This document shows, piece by piece, positions 1-9,284 of a stretch of 64,000 nucleotides of DNA. A program made the translations under genes and the position numbers. This stretch comes from Micromonospora olivasterospora (GTDB taxonomy: Bacteria > Actinomycetota > Actinomycetes > Mycobacteriales > Micromonosporaceae), in contig NZ_VLKE01000001.1 in the NCBI RefSeq assembly GCF_007830265.1, forward strand, positions 1,550,001 through 1,614,000, read 5' to 3'. The stretch's first letter is position 1; every line of letters starts with the position of its first letter. Under the pieces are notes generated by a model. It was not told the origin of the DNA and made no database searches. It saw only the letters and a program-made list of their open reading frames with translations.

Positions 1-83
1 CACCGGTCTTCTCCTCCGCAAGACACGTCGCGATCACCCGCGACCGGTAAGAGCCTAGTATCTCGCCGGGGAGGGGGTCGATC

Positions 84-1040
84 GTGCTCCGACAGCAGGA
101 TGTGGGACACCGGATCGTGGTCCGGCGGATTGTGGGGATTCACGAAGGCCGGCCCCTGTTCTCCGACGCGCTCGGCGAACTCGTGGAGCTGAATGATACC
201 CACGTCACACTCGTGACCGAGCAGGGGCGGCTGCGGGTGCCGGTCGGCGAGGTGCACCGGGCCAAGCGGGTGCCCGCGGCCCGGCGGCCGACGGCGGCCG
301 CGGTGGTGGCGCTGGAACTCGCCGCCGACGAGGCGTGGCCGGCCCCGAACCGGGGTCGGCTGGGCGACTGGCGGCTGCGCAGCGCCGACGGCTGGACCGG
401 GCGGGCCAACTCGGCGCTGCCGGTCGGCGACCCGGACCGGCCGCTGCCGGCCGCGCTGGACGCCGTCGAGCGCTGGTACGCCGAGCGCGGGCAGCCCGCC
501 ATGGTGAACACGCCGCTGCCGCTCGCCGCGCCGGTCGGCGCCGAACTGGACGCGCGCGGCTGGTCGGGCCGGCCGCCGGTGCTGGTGCAGACCGTGGCGC
601 TGGCCGCGCTCCCGCCCGCCCCGCCGGCCCGCGCCGACCTGCCCCCGGTCGCGCTGGCCGCCGCGCCGTCGGACGACTGGCTCGCGGTCGCCGCCGGCCG
701 CAAGGGGGGCCTGCCCGACGCCGCCCGGCACGTGCTCACCGCCGTGGACCGGGTCCGCTTCGCCGAGGTGTACGCGGACGGCGAACTGCTCGCCGTCGGC
801 CGCGGCACCGTCACCGGTGCGGGGCGATGGCTCGGCCTGACCCTGATCGAGGTGCTGCCGCACGCGCGCCGGCAGGGCCTGGCCACCCGGGTCCTGCGTG
901 CCCTGACGGACTGGGGTGCCGGGCTCGGGGCGACCCACGCCTTCCTCCAGGTCGAGCAGCGCAACACCGCCGCCGTGGCGCTCTACCGGTCGCTGGGCTT
1001 CGCCACCCACCACACGTACGTGACGCGGGTGCGGCCCTGA
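84..1040 (+). CDS. GNAT-family N-acetyltransferase with N-terminal SH3-like domain
   Basis: This 318-aa protein probably transfers an acetyl group from acetyl-CoA to an unknown amine in the cytoplasm. The last third is a GNAT domain with the acetyl-CoA-binding motif RRQGLATRVL near residue 262 and the common C-terminal pattern NTAAVALYRSLGF. The first 60 residues look like the small SH3-type barrel known from the mycobacterial Rv0428c-type acetyltransferases. The GTG start follows a purine-rich stretch GGGGAGGGGG at a suitable distance. It stands alone and faces the convergent membrane-protein gene 13 bp downstream. The substrate cannot be read from the sequence. Confidence 0.85.
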   Translation: MLRQQDVGHRIVVRRIVGIHEGRPLFSDALGELVELNDTHVTLVTEQGRLRVPVGEVHRAKRVPAARRPTAAAVVALELAADEAWPAPNRGRLGDWRLRSADGWTGRANSALPVGDPDRPLPAALDAVERWYAERGQPAMVNTPLPLAAPVGAELDARGWSGRPPVLVQTVALAALPPAPPARADLPPVALAAAPSDDWLAVAAGRKGGLPDAARHVLTAVDRVRFAEVYADGELLAVGRGTVTGAGRWLGLTLIEVLPHARRQGLATRVLRALTDWGAGLGATHAFLQVEQRNTAAVALYRSLGFATHHTYVTRVRP

Positions 1041-1053
1041 GACGGGCGGGGCG

Positions 1054-1518
1054 TCAGCGGCGGACCGGGCGGCGGGGCTTGGCCGCCTTGATCTCCGCGT
1101 ACCGCTGGAGCTGCACGGAGCGGTGGTCGCGGCCCAGCGCGGTGAGGGTGAGAAAGCCGACCAGGACGCCGGCCCCGGTGGCCGCCAGGTAGAGCCAGAC
1201 CTGGAGGAAGAAGGTGCCCGCGCCGTTGCCGAACGGGTTGGCCCCGACCAGCAGCGGCCCGACGAGGACGGTGAGCAGCAGCGCGATCGCCACGGCGGCC
1301 GCCACGTCACCGGCCCAGCGGGACACGGGGCGGTCCTGCCCCCAGCGGAACGCGGTCACGGCGAGGACCACCCCGATCGCGAGGAACATCGCCCACGTGA
1401 CCCGGTCGGCGGCGCTGTCGTCGCCCTCGAAACCGAGCTTGATGACCACCCGGGCGACCACGTTGACCGCGAACAGCGAACCCGCGAGCACGCCGACCGC
1501 CCGCCACCGACCCTTCAT
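1054..1518 (-). CDS. Small membrane protein, unknown function
   Basis: This is a 154-aa protein with four hydrophobic segments, near residues 8-25, 42-58, 68-90 and 104-126, and a basic C-terminus ending in KPRRPVRR. No catalytic motif is visible. It lies downstream of mshB and another small membrane protein on the same strand, with a gap of about 80 bp, so it may be co-transcribed. It resembles generic actinobacterial four-helix membrane proteins. Only its membrane location can be stated. Confidence 0.7.
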   Translation of the reverse strand: MKGRWRAVGVLAGSLFAVNVVARVVIKLGFEGDDSAADRVTWAMFLAIGVVLAVTAFRWGQDRPVSRWAGDVAAAVAIALLLTVLVGPLLVGANPFGNGAGTFFLQVWLYLAATGAGVLVGFLTLTALGRDHRSVQLQRYAEIKAAKPRRPVRR

Positions 1519-1597
1519 CGCACGCCTCCCGCCGCACCGCCCGCCCCGCCGACGGGCTCCTGGCAGGAATGTCTACCACCGCGAGCCGAGCGCGTCA

Positions 1598-2056
1598 TCA
1601 CCCGTCGCGACGAACCGGCGGCGGGGCGAGGACCTGTCGGAAACCCATGACCGCGAACGTCATCGCCCCCGCGACGATCATCACCAGGCCGACCCAGTTG
1701 TCCCCGGAGAGCAGCAGATCCCCCTCGCGGGTCCGCACGGCCGCCGCGCCCATGAGCACGAACCACGGCGTCGCGGGCAGCGCCAACGCCCACCGGCGGC
1801 CGACCGCCGCGTGGGCGAACCACGCCAGCGCGACGTTGGCGAGCACGGCCACCGCCACCGACACGCCGATCAGGTGCCCGGCCACCCGGACGGTGGACAG
1901 GATCAGCTCCAGCACGCCGGTGACCGTTGCGGCGGCCACGGCCACCACCCCGCCGGCCACCCGCAGGGCCACGTCCAGCAGCCGCCGGTGCCCGCCCGGC
2001 GCGGGCGGGGCGGCTTCCGGCGGGACGACCGACATCGGCGCGGCGGGGAGCGTCAC
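1598..2056 (-). CDS. Conserved membrane protein coupled to mshB
   Basis: This 152-aa protein has three or four hydrophobic segments, including long ones near residues 25-50 and 60-75. The chosen GTG start at 2056 overlaps the TGA stop of mshB in a GTGA arrangement, which suggests translational coupling; an ATG 21 nt further in (2035) is the alternative. From memory, a small membrane protein of similar length also follows mshB in mycobacteria (Rv1170-Rv1171), so the pairing may be old. No enzyme motif is visible. A link to mycothiol metabolism is suggested only by position. Confidence 0.7.
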   Translation of the reverse strand: MTLPAAPMSVVPPEAAPPAPGGHRRLLDVALRVAGGVVAVAAATVTGVLELILSTVRVAGHLIGVSVAVAVLANVALAWFAHAAVGRRWALALPATPWFVLMGAAAVRTREGDLLLSGDNWVGLVMIVAGAMTFAVMGFRQVLAPPPVRRDG

Positions 2057-2979
2057 CGGACGCCGGCCGCCACGACCGGGGCCCGACCGGCCTCGCCGTC
2101 GAGGCCGAGCCCGGCGAAGAGGTCCTCCTCCCAGCCGTACGGGCCGACGCCCGGTCCCTTCTCGCCCACGGCCAGGGTGAAGTACTCCACCCCCATGAAC
2201 TCGGCGCCGAAGTTCCCCGCGATGGCGTAGAGCCACGAGGTGGCCGGGATCTGGGTGGCGTGCGCCCGCATCGCCGCCTCCTTCGCGGCGTGCCGGTCGG
2301 TGGCGTCGACCCGGGCGGCGATCTCCGGGTCCGGGGTGCCGAACGGCAGGTCGTCGATGTGCTCGATGCCGGCGAACGGATTGTCCGACGACTCGGCGAA
2401 GTGCGTCATGCCGGCCTCCAGGACGCTGCGCGGCATCGCCGTCCAGTAGACCTTGGCCGGGGCGATCCCCTCGGCGGCGGCCAGCTCGACCGCCCGCATC
2501 GCCACCCGGTGCGCCTGGATGTGGTCGGGGTGGCCGTAGAAGCCGTTCGGGTCGTACGTGACCAGCACCTGCGGGCGCACCTCCCGCATGATCTCCAGCA
2601 GGTGTCCGGCGGCCTCGTCGAGGTCCGCCCGCCAGAAGGCCCGGGGGTGCTCGTTGGTGGCGAGCCCCATCATCCCGGAGTCGCGGTAGCGGCCCGCCCC
2701 GCCGAGGAAGCGGTGGTCGGTCACGCCGAGCGCGGCGCAGGCCTCGGCCAGCTCGCCGATCCGGTACCCGCCGAGCTGGTCGGCCTCGGCGGCAACCAGC
2801 TGGGCCAGCTCCGGCACGTGGACTTCGCCCTCCTCGCCGAGCGTGCAGGTCACCAGCGTGACGTGGGCGCCGAGCGCGGCGTAGTGCGCCATCGTCGCGC
2901 CGGTGCCGATGGACTCGTCGTCGGGGTGCGCGTGGACCAGCAGGAGGCGGCGGTCGGGCAGCGTCGTCACGACCGTCAC
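2053..2979 (-). CDS. mshB: N-acetyl-1-D-myo-inositol-2-amino-2-deoxy-alpha-D-glucopyranoside deacetylase (MshB)
   Basis: MshB is the zinc-dependent deacetylase that converts GlcNAc-inositol to GlcN-inositol, the second committed step of mycothiol synthesis in actinobacteria. The 308-aa product has the LmbE/PIG-L signature AHPDDES at residues 17-23, with His18 and Asp21 as expected zinc ligands and Asp20 as likely catalytic base. The second metal motif GHPDHIQAH lies near residues 149-157. Length fits the family. Two in-frame GTG codons (2979 and 2970) could start the gene; the upstream one gives the longer product, and neither has a strong ribosome binding site. It is divergent from the DPP4-type peptidase, with an 87-bp gap that must hold both promoters. 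Confidence 0.93.
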   Translation of the reverse strand: MTVVTTLPDRRLLLVHAHPDDESIGTGATMAHYAALGAHVTLVTCTLGEEGEVHVPELAQLVAAEADQLGGYRIGELAEACAALGVTDHRFLGGAGRYRDSGMMGLATNEHPRAFWRADLDEAAGHLLEIMREVRPQVLVTYDPNGFYGHPDHIQAHRVAMRAVELAAAEGIAPAKVYWTAMPRSVLEAGMTHFAESSDNPFAGIEHIDDLPFGTPDPEIAARVDATDRHAAKEAAMRAHATQIPATSWLYAIAGNFGAEFMGVEYFTLAVGEKGPGVGPYGWEEDLFAGLGLDGEAGRAPVVAAGVR

Positions 2980-3053
2980 TCTAACCGGCGGTTCACCCCC
3001 CGCCGTCCCCGACGCGTCCCCGCAGGTCGCCCACATCACCCCCGGGCCCGCTC

Positions 3054-3059
3054 TACGAT
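3054..3059 (+). promoter_or_regulatory. -10 element of a probable leaderless promoter for the DPP4-type peptidase
   Basis: The hexamer TACGAT ends 7 nt before the GTG at 3067, which places transcription start at or next to the start codon. No Shine-Dalgarno sequence precedes the GTG, which fits a leaderless mRNA. A clear -35 hexamer is not visible. Confidence 0.5.
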
Positions 3060-3066
3060 CCGACGT

Positions 3067-5211
3067 GTGGACTTTCCGGAGCTGGCCGCCCGCACCCGCC
3101 GGTTCAGCCACGGGGCGCCGCGCGCCGTCTCCGTGGCCGACGACGGCTCCCGGGTGACGTTCCTGCGCTCGGCCGGCCCGGAGGAGCCCGCCGACGCGCT
3201 CTGGCTCCTGGACACGGCCACCGGCGAGGAGCGGCTGGTCGCCGAGCCCCGCGCCCTGCTCGGCGCCGACGCCGACCCGGCCGCGCTCTCCCCCGGCGAG
3301 CGGGCGCTGCGCGAACGGCTCCGGCTCAGCGCCGCCGGCATCGGCTCGTACGCCCTCGACGCGGCCGGCCGGGTGGCCGTCTTCGCGCTGGCCGGGCGGC
3401 TGTTCCGGGCCGACCTCGTGCACGGCGACGTGATCGAGGTGGCGGCCGTCGGGCCGGTGCTCGACCCGCGCCCCGACCCGACCGGCGAGCGGCTGGCGTA
3501 CGTCACCGACGCGGCCGACGGGGTGCGGCGGGGTGAGCTGCGGGTGGTGGCGCCGGACGGCACCGACACCATGCTGGCCGGCGAGGACGGCGGGGTGACG
3601 TGGGGCCTGCCCGAGCACATCGCGGCCGAGGAGTTCGACCGGTACCGGGGCTACTGGTGGGCCCCGGACGGGCGTTCCGTGCTCGCCGCCCGGGTCGACG
3701 AGTCGCGGCTGCCGCGCTGGCACCTGCACGACCCGGCGGATCCGGCGAGCCCGCCGACCGTCGTCGCGTACCCCGTGGCCGGCGGGCCGAACGCCGAGGT
3801 CAGCCTGCACCTGCTCGACCTCGACGGCGGCTGGGTCGACGTGCACTGGGACCGGGAGACCTACCCGTACCTGACCTCGGTCGACTGGGCCGACGGCAAC
3901 CCGCTGATCACGGTGCTGCGCCGGTCCCAGCAGCACGGCCTGGTGCTCGCGGTGGACCCGCGCACCGGCGAGACGCAGGTGCACGCCGAGCTGGCCGACC
4001 CGCGCTGGGTGGAGCCGATTCCCGGCACGCCGGCGCACCTGCCGGACGGCCGGGTGCTGGTGGGCGGCGAGCTGGCCCACGACGGGTACGACGCCCGCTG
4101 CCTGTTCGCCGACGGCACCCTGCTCACCCCGCCCTCGCTGTACGTGCGCCGGGTGGTGGGCCGGCTGCCCACCGGCGGCGGCCCGGCCGACCTGCTGGTC
4201 GAGGCGAGCGAGGGCGAACCGAGCCAGCGGCACCTGTACCGGGTCCGGACGCTGATCGGCGGCGGCGTGGACGCCCGGCGGATGAGCGGCGCCCCGGGCT
4301 GGCACACCGCCGCGGTGGGGGGCGACACGCTCGTGGTCGGCACGGCCTCGCTGGACCAGTCGGGCACGACCTGGTCGGTGTGGCGGGGCGACCGGGAGGT
4401 GGCCAAGCTCCGCTCGTTCGCGGCGACCCCGCCGTACGCGCCCCGGCCGCTGATGGTGCGGGTCACCGACCGGCGGCTGCCCAGCGCGGTGCTGTACCCG
4501 ACCCAGCACGTCAAGGGCACCCGGCTGCCGGTGCTGCTGGACGTCTACGGCGGCCCGGGGCACCAGGAGGTGACGGCCACCCGGTCGGCCTGGCTGGAGC
4601 GGCAGTGGTGGGCCGAGAACGGCTTCGCGGTGGTGACGGTCGACAACCGGGGCACCCCCGGGGTGGCCCCGTCGTTCGAGAAGGCGGTGCACCGGCGGGT
4701 CGCCGACGTGGTGCTGCTCGACCAGATCGACGCGCTGACGGCGCTGGCCGGCAAGCACCCCGACCTGGACCTCGGGCGGGTCGGCGTCCGGGGCTGGTCG
4801 TTCGGCGGCTGGCTGGCCGGGCTGGCGGTGCTGCGCCACCCGGAGCTGTTCCGGTGCGGGATCGTGGGCGCCCCGGTGACCGACTGGGCGCTGTACGACA
4901 CCGCGTACAGCGAGCGCTACCTGGGCATGCCGGAGGACGGGGCGGACGTCTACGCCCACCACTCGCTGGTGGAGTTGGCCGCCGAGCCGCCGGTCGAGGG
5001 GGAGCGGGCCCGGCCGCTGCTGCTCGTACACGGCCTGGTCGACGACAACGTGGTGGCCGCGCACACGCTGCGGCTGTCGGCGGCGCTGGTGGCGGCCGGG
5101 CGCCCGCACTCGGTGCTCCCGCTCACCGGCGCCACCCACATGGCGGCGGGCGGCCTCGCCGAGCGCCTGCTGAAGCTGGAGCTGGACTTCCTCCGCACGC
5201 ACCTCGGCTGA
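3067..5211 (+). CDS. S9 family dipeptidyl peptidase (DPP4-type)
   Basis: This 714-aa serine peptidase probably releases Xaa-Pro or Xaa-Ala dipeptides from the N-terminus of peptides. An N-terminal beta-propeller (about residues 50-450) is followed by an alpha/beta-hydrolase domain. The catalytic triad is readable as Ser578 in GWSFGG, Asp659 or Asp660 in LVDDN, and His691 in GATHMA. The paired glutamates of DPP4 enzymes that bind the free N-terminus are present as Glu188-Glu189 in [16 protein letters not shown]. This supports a true DPP4-like enzyme over an oligopeptidase. There is no signal peptide, so it is probably cytoplasmic. The neighbouring peptide ABC transporter suggests, but does not prove, a role in using imported peptides. 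Confidence 0.9.
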   Translation: MDFPELAARTRRFSHGAPRAVSVADDGSRVTFLRSAGPEEPADALWLLDTATGEERLVAEPRALLGADADPAALSPGERALRERLRLSAAGIGSYALDAAGRVAVFALAGRLFRADLVHGDVIEVAAVGPVLDPRPDPTGERLAYVTDAADGVRRGELRVVAPDGTDTMLAGEDGGVTWGLPEHIAAEEFDRYRGYWWAPDGRSVLAARVDESRLPRWHLHDPADPASPPTVVAYPVAGGPNAEVSLHLLDLDGGWVDVHWDRETYPYLTSVDWADGNPLITVLRRSQQHGLVLAVDPRTGETQVHAELADPRWVEPIPGTPAHLPDGRVLVGGELAHDGYDARCLFADGTLLTPPSLYVRRVVGRLPTGGGPADLLVEASEGEPSQRHLYRVRTLIGGGVDARRMSGAPGWHTAAVGGDTLVVGTASLDQSGTTWSVWRGDREVAKLRSFAATPPYAPRPLMVRVTDRRLPSAVLYPTQHVKGTRLPVLLDVYGGPGHQEVTATRSAWLERQWWAENGFAVVTVDNRGTPGVAPSFEKAVHRRVADVVLLDQIDALTALAGKHPDLDLGRVGVRGWSFGGWLAGLAVLRHPELFRCGIVGAPVTDWALYDTAYSERYLGMPEDGADVYAHHSLVELAAEPPVEGERARPLLLVHGLVDDNVVAAHTLRLSAALVAAGRPHSVLPLTGATHMAAGGLAERLLKLELDFLRTHLG

Positions 5212-5219
5212 CACGGTGC

Positions 5220-5251
5220 GGCCCCCTCGCACCGCGTTGGGCGAGGGGGCC
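5220..5251. terminator. Bidirectional terminator hairpin
   Basis: An 11-bp perfect stem (GGCCCCCTCGC at 5220-5230 with its complement at 5241-5251) and a 10-nt loop lie between the convergent peptidase and ABC binding-protein genes. There is no long T tract, as is common in high-GC actinobacteria. Confidence 0.75.
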
Positions 5252-5289
5252 GGGTCCGCGCCCGAGGGCGCGGCGTCATCGCGGAACGG

Positions 5290-7032
5290 TCACTGCTTGA
5301 CGTACGCGTTCACGAAGGACGGGTAGCCGAAGACGCTGGAGATGAAGATCCCGCCGACCCTGGACCCGTGCACGTTGTAGGCCACGTCCACGAAGAGCGG
5401 CACCACCGGGGCGTGCTCCTTCATGATCCGCTGGTCGAGCTTGGCCCACTCCGGCCCCTGCTTGGCCGGCTCCAGGGCGAGGATCCGGTCGAACTCGGCG
5501 TTGATCGCCGGGTCGTTGAAGTACGACTGGTTGCTGTTGCCCTCGGCCTTGATGGTCCGGCCGTCGTAGAGCACCGGCAGGATCGACGCGCCGCTCGGCC
5601 AGTCCGCCGCCCAGTTGCCGATGTACAGGTCCCAGGGGTTGTCCTTCTTCTTGACCTCGTCGAGCTTCGAGTCGTCCGGGATGTTCCGGACCGTGATCTT
5701 GAAGCCGGCCCGCTCCAGGTTGGCCTTGAGCTGGGTGCCCATCTGCTGCTCGGTCGTGTTGTCCGCGACGCCGAGGACCAGCTCCGGGGTCTGGCCGCCG
5801 AGCAGCTCCTTGGCCTTGTCGAGGTTGCCGGTCGGCCCGGCCGGGTACGCGTCGTACGCCTGGTAGCCGATGGTGGCCGGCGGCATCAGGGTGGTCAGCG
5901 GCTGGGCCACGGTCTGGCCGCCCAGCGCCTTGACCATGCCCTCCCGGTCGATGGCGTAGTTCAGCGCCTGCCGGATCTTCAGGTCGGTGATCCGCTGGTT
6001 GTTGATGACGAGCTGGTTGGCGCTCGGCGTCGGGGAGAGGATCGTCCGCGACTTCAGCGCCGCGTCCTGCGCCACGCGGGCGACCAGCGAGGCCGGCACG
6101 ACGTTGAAGGCGATCGCGCTCTGGTCCGCGCCGTTGTCGGCGATCACCCGGTTGTTCGCCGCGTCGGCGGTCGGGCCGAAGCTCCACACGATCTGGTCCG
6201 GGTACTGGTGGCGCACCGCGTCGGTCTTCGGGTCCCAGTGGGGGTTGCGGTCCAGGGTGAGCTGGACGCCGACCTGGTTCTTCGCGACCTTGTACGGGCC
6301 GGAGGAGAACGGCCGCTGGTCCAGGTTGACCCCGGTGTCCTGGTCGGGCTTCAGCGGCGCGGAGGTGGGCAGCGACACCGCGAACGGCAGGTCACAGCGG
6401 GGCTTGGCGAACTCGAAGCGCAGGGTCTTCGCGTCCGGGGCGGTCAGGCCGGGCGGCAGGGAGCCCTTGTTCTTCTTGAAGTCCCACTTGGTGTCGAACT
6501 GCGGGCTGTCGGCCAGCCACTCCTGCACGTAGGTGGGGCCGCCGGTGAGGTCCGGGTCGAAGGACCGGGCGATGCCGTACGCGATCTCCTTGGCGGTGAT
6601 CGGGCTGCCGTCCTCGAACTTCACCCCGTCCTTGATCTTGAATTCCCAGACCTTGCAGTCGTTGTTGACGTTCGTGCCCGGCGTCTCGGCCAGGTCGCCG
6701 ACGAGGACCAGGCCGCCCTTGCCGTCGTCCTTCCACGTGGTCAGGTAGCGGGCGAAGAGCGGGTTGGTCATCAGGCCCGCGAACGAGTACGTCCGCTGCG
6801 GGTCCAGGTGGGAGATGGGGGTCTCCCGGATGATGGTGAGGGTGCCGCCCTTCTGCGCGCCGGCCACCTCGGCCGCCGGACCCTGCGAGTCCTTCGGGTC
6901 GCTGGCGATCACCCCGGTCTGCTGCCGGTTCGTGTCCACCGTGGTGCCCTCGCCCGTGTTCTCCGAGCACGCACCCAACGCCACAACCAGAGCGATCGCG
7001 CCGCCTGCGGCGGCCGCCACGCGTGGTCGCAT
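5290..7032 (-). CDS. ABC transporter substrate-binding lipoprotein, peptide/nickel family (SBP_bac_5)
   Basis: This 580-aa lipoprotein should capture oligopeptides (or a similar solute) outside the membrane for the permease and ATPases encoded upstream. The signal peptide ends in the lipobox LGAC with the lipidated cysteine at residue 22, followed by a Ser/Thr/Gly-rich linker. The body has the family-5 solute-binding fold, with signatures such as GGTLTIIRE near residue 62 and INNQRITDLKIRQALNYAID. It is the last gene of a minus-strand operon in which the two ATPase genes come first, the reverse of the usual binding-protein-first order. A 121-bp gap with a hairpin and a possible promoter separates it from the permease gene. 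The substrate is unknown. Confidence 0.92.
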   Translation of the reverse strand: MRPRVAAAAGGAIALVVALGACSENTGEGTTVDTNRQQTGVIASDPKDSQGPAAEVAGAQKGGTLTIIRETPISHLDPQRTYSFAGLMTNPLFARYLTTWKDDGKGGLVLVGDLAETPGTNVNNDCKVWEFKIKDGVKFEDGSPITAKEIAYGIARSFDPDLTGGPTYVQEWLADSPQFDTKWDFKKNKGSLPPGLTAPDAKTLRFEFAKPRCDLPFAVSLPTSAPLKPDQDTGVNLDQRPFSSGPYKVAKNQVGVQLTLDRNPHWDPKTDAVRHQYPDQIVWSFGPTADAANNRVIADNGADQSAIAFNVVPASLVARVAQDAALKSRTILSPTPSANQLVINNQRITDLKIRQALNYAIDREGMVKALGGQTVAQPLTTLMPPATIGYQAYDAYPAGPTGNLDKAKELLGGQTPELVLGVADNTTEQQMGTQLKANLERAGFKITVRNIPDDSKLDEVKKKDNPWDLYIGNWAADWPSGASILPVLYDGRTIKAEGNSNQSYFNDPAINAEFDRILALEPAKQGPEWAKLDQRIMKEHAPVVPLFVDVAYNVHGSRVGGIFISSVFGYPSFVNAYVKQ

Positions 7033-7085
7033 ATCCTACCTCCTCCACCCAAATGCCGCCGGGCGGAAACGCCGACGTCCCGAGG

Positions 7086-7141
7086 ATCGTAAAGAAGAAA
7101 ACCTGCAAGTTGTGTAACAGTTGGCGATAACTTTCATCGCC
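7086..7141 (-). promoter_or_regulatory. Hairpin and possible promoter between permease and binding-protein genes
   Basis: This A/T-rich stretch is unusual for the window. On the minus strand a small hairpin (GGCGAT at 7123-7128 with ATCGCC at 7136-7141) is followed by a -10-like TACGAT (7091-7086) about 54 nt before the binding-protein start. It could end most transcripts after the permease gene and give the binding protein its own promoter, which would allow higher expression of the binding protein. No convincing -35 hexamer is seen. Confidence 0.4.
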
Positions 7142-7153
7142 GGCGCGTGCTGG

Positions 7154-8140
7154 TCAGCGCAGCCGCACCCGGGGGTCGATGGCGGCGTACAGCAGGTCCA
7201 CCACGATGTTGGCCACCACCACGAACACCGCGGCGATGAGCACGGTGGCCATGATGGTGGGCAGGTCACCGGCGCGCACCGCGTCCACGGCGGTACGCCC
7301 CAGCCCCTGGATGCCGAAGGTCGTCTCGGTGATGACCGTGCCGCCGAGCGCGCCGCCCACGTCCAGCCCGGCGATGGTCACCACCGGGGTGATCGCCGCG
7401 CGCAGCGCGTGCCGGCCGTACACCTTGGGTTTGTTCAAGCCCTTGGCCCGCGCCGTGCGGACGAAGTCCTCCGACAGCGTCTCCAGCATCTGGGCCCGCG
7501 ACAGCCGGGCGTAGATCGCGGAGAAGAGGAAGGCCAGCGCGAGCCAGGCGAGCACCAGCCCGCTCGCCCACTTCACCGGGTTGTCGAACAGCGAGGTGTA
7601 GCTCGGCACCGGCAGCAGCCGCAGGTTGTAGACGAACACCAGCAGCAGCACCGCGCCGACGAAGTAGAGCTGCAACGACGCCCCGGTCAGCGAGAAGCCG
7701 ATGGCCAGCCGGTCCAGCCAGGTGCCCCGGCGCAGCGCCGAGACCATGCCGAGGCCGACGCCGAGCAGCAGCCACAGGATCGCCGCCGGGATCACGATGC
7801 TCAGCGTCACCGGCAGCACCCGGGCGATCGTGTCGCTGACCGCCTCGTTGCTCACGTACGACCAGCCCAGGCAGGGCGCGTCGCACCGGCCGCCCTGGGC
7901 GCTGCCCAGGTCCCGCCCCGTGACGATGCCCTTCATGTAGCCGGCGTACTGGGTGACCAGCGGATCGCGCAGGCCCAACTCCTGGCGGACCCGCTCCAGC
8001 CGCTCCGGGTTGCAGTTCTTCGGGCACATGCCGCTGACCGGGTCCCGGGGCAGGGCGAAGAACATCAGGAAGCTCAGGACGCTGACCGCGAACAGGGTGA
8101 GCGTGGCGGACAGCAGCCGCTTGACCAGGAACCGCGCCAT
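7154..8140 (-). CDS. Peptide ABC transporter permease, DppB/OppB type
   Basis: This 328-aa inner-membrane permease has six predicted transmembrane segments and the cytoplasmic EAA loop (RTARAKGLNKPKVYGRHALR, near residues 227-246) that contacts the ATPases. The first helix and following periplasmic region follow the DppB pattern. A Cys-containing periplasmic loop (MCPKNCNPERLERVRQ) is also found in the second dpp operon's permease, in a different form. The ATG start is overlapped by the stop of the upstream repeat-encoded peptide (TGATG), and its ribosome binding site GAAGGAAGG lies inside that repeat. It works with permease C and the two ATPases encoded upstream. Confidence 0.9.
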   Translation of the reverse strand: MARFLVKRLLSATLTLFAVSVLSFLMFFALPRDPVSGMCPKNCNPERLERVRQELGLRDPLVTQYAGYMKGIVTGRDLGSAQGGRCDAPCLGWSYVSNEAVSDTIARVLPVTLSIVIPAAILWLLLGVGLGMVSALRRGTWLDRLAIGFSLTGASLQLYFVGAVLLLVFVYNLRLLPVPSYTSLFDNPVKWASGLVLAWLALAFLFSAIYARLSRAQMLETLSEDFVRTARAKGLNKPKVYGRHALRAAITPVVTIAGLDVGGALGGTVITETTFGIQGLGRTAVDAVRAGDLPTIMATVLIAAVFVVVANIVVDLLYAAIDPRVRLR

Positions 8141-8259
8141 CAGAGCCTTCCTTCATTCGCGACTGCGGGGCTCCGCTTCGCTGCACTCCTCGCGCTCATC
8201 GGCAGCCTTCCTTCATTCGCGACTGCGGGGCTCCGCTTCGCTGCACTCCTCGCGCTCAT
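8140..8259 (-). CDS. Repeat-encoded 39-aa peptide coupled to the downstream permease gene
   Basis: Two tandem 60-bp repeat units form an open frame that starts at the ATG inside the first unit and encodes [20 protein letters not shown] followed by a second, nearly complete copy. Its TGA stop overlaps the ATG of the permease gene (TGATG). The repeat also supplies the GAAGGAAGG ribosome binding site for the permease. A GGGGGTG purine run precedes the peptide's own ATG. The peptide is small and basic, with no recognised domain. It may be a real product, or translation of it may simply keep ribosomes moving into the next gene. A related 60-aa frame lies two genes upstream. Confidence 0.5.
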   Translation of the reverse strand: MSARSAAKRSPAVANEGRLPMSARSAAKRSPAVANEGRL

Positions 8260-8262
8260 CGG
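8144..8262. repeat. Two tandem 59-bp repeats, period 60 bp, between permease genes
   Basis: The copies at 8144-8202 and 8204-8262 are identical. A shared 44-bp core (8156-8199 and 8216-8259) is the same sequence family as the three-copy array at 10301-10464, differing at three positions. The period of 60 bp keeps the reading frame. Confidence 0.95.
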
Positions 8263-8270
8263 GACACCCC

Positions 8271-9284
8271 CTACCGGGACGACTTCGGATCGAGCGCGTC
8301 GCGCAGCGCGTCGCCGAAGAGGTTGAAGGCGAACACGAGCGCGAAGATCGTGATGCCGGGGAAGAAGACGTACGCCGGGTCCGTCTGGAGGTAGTCCAGG
8401 CTGCGGTAGATCATCCGGCCGAAGCTCGGCGTCGCGTCGGTCAGGCCGACCCCGATGAACGACAGCGCCGCCTCGCTGGTGATGAACTGCGGCACCGCGA
8501 GCGAGAACGACACCAGGATCGGCGCCCAGATGTTCGGCAGGAGCTGACGGAACAGCATGTGCCCCAGCCCGGCGCCGCTGGCCCGCGCGGCCTCCACGAA
8601 CTCCCGCTCGCGCAGCGCGATGACCTGCCCGCGCACGAGCCGGGCGGTGCTGGTCCAGTTGAACAGCGCGAAGATGCCGATGAGCACGCCGATCTGGAAC
8701 GCGGGCGGCACCGCCTCGCGCTCGCCGTAGAAGCGCAGCGCGACCGTCGGGGTGATCGCCAGCGCGATGATCAGGAACGGCATCGCGAGGGTCAGGTCCG
8801 TGATCCAGTTGAGCACCGCGTCGAGCCAGCCGCCCAGGTAGCCGGCGAGGGTGCCGAGCACGATGCCGATGGCCGCGGTGATCACCGCGGCGGTGAACGC
8901 GATGAACAGCGACGTACGCAGGCCGTGGACCATCCGGATGAAGATGTCCCGGCCCAGGCCCGGCTCCAGCCCGAACCAGTGCTCGCCCGTGACGCCCCCG
9001 GCGTAGCCGAGCGGCATGCCGAAGCCGTCGAGCCGGTGCTGGAACTGTTCCCGCGGGCCGACCCCGTACAGCGCCTCGATCAGCGGGACGGCGAGCGCCA
9101 CCAGCACGAAGAACGCCAGCATGCCGGCGCTGATCATCGCCGTCCGGTCCCGGCGCAGCCGGGCCCAGGCGAGCTGGCCGGGCGACCGCCCGACGAAGCC
9201 CTTCGGATTCGCCTTCGGGTCGGCGCCGTCGCCGGAGGACTCGATCTCCGCCAACGCCACGCCCTCGACCGGGGACAGGCTCAC
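8271..9284 (-). CDS. Peptide ABC transporter permease, DppC/OppC type
   Basis: This 337-aa membrane protein forms the permease pair with the DppB-type protein. The long N-terminal cytoplasmic segment before the first helix (near residue 60) is typical of the DppC/OppC branch. The EAA loop ([21 protein letters not shown]) precedes the last helices, and the C-terminus [13 protein letters not shown] is a family hallmark. The GTG start at 9284 overlaps the TGA of the ATPase F gene (GTGA), so the frame probably does not begin further upstream although it stays open there. The stop is followed by 11 bp and then the repeat array. Confidence 0.9.
   Translation of the reverse strand: MSLSPVEGVALAEIESSGDGADPKANPKGFVGRSPGQLAWARLRRDRTAMISAGMLAFFVLVALAVPLIEALYGVGPREQFQHRLDGFGMPLGYAGGVTGEHWFGLEPGLGRDIFIRMVHGLRTSLFIAFTAAVITAAIGIVLGTLAGYLGGWLDAVLNWITDLTLAMPFLIIALAITPTVALRFYGEREAVPPAFQIGVLIGIFALFNWTSTARLVRGQVIALREREFVEAARASGAGLGHMLFRQLLPNIWAPILVSFSLAVPQFITSEAALSFIGVGLTDATPSFGRMIYRSLDYLQTDPAYVFFPGITIFALVFAFNLFGDALRDALDPKSSR

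Noticed and set aside
2053..5232. A very long open frame on the minus strand running from mshB through the whole region opposite the DPP4-type peptidase
   Set aside because: Only the last 308 codons (mshB) look like protein. The rest is a Gly/Arg/Val/Pro-rich shadow caused by GC-biased third positions of the peptidase gene.
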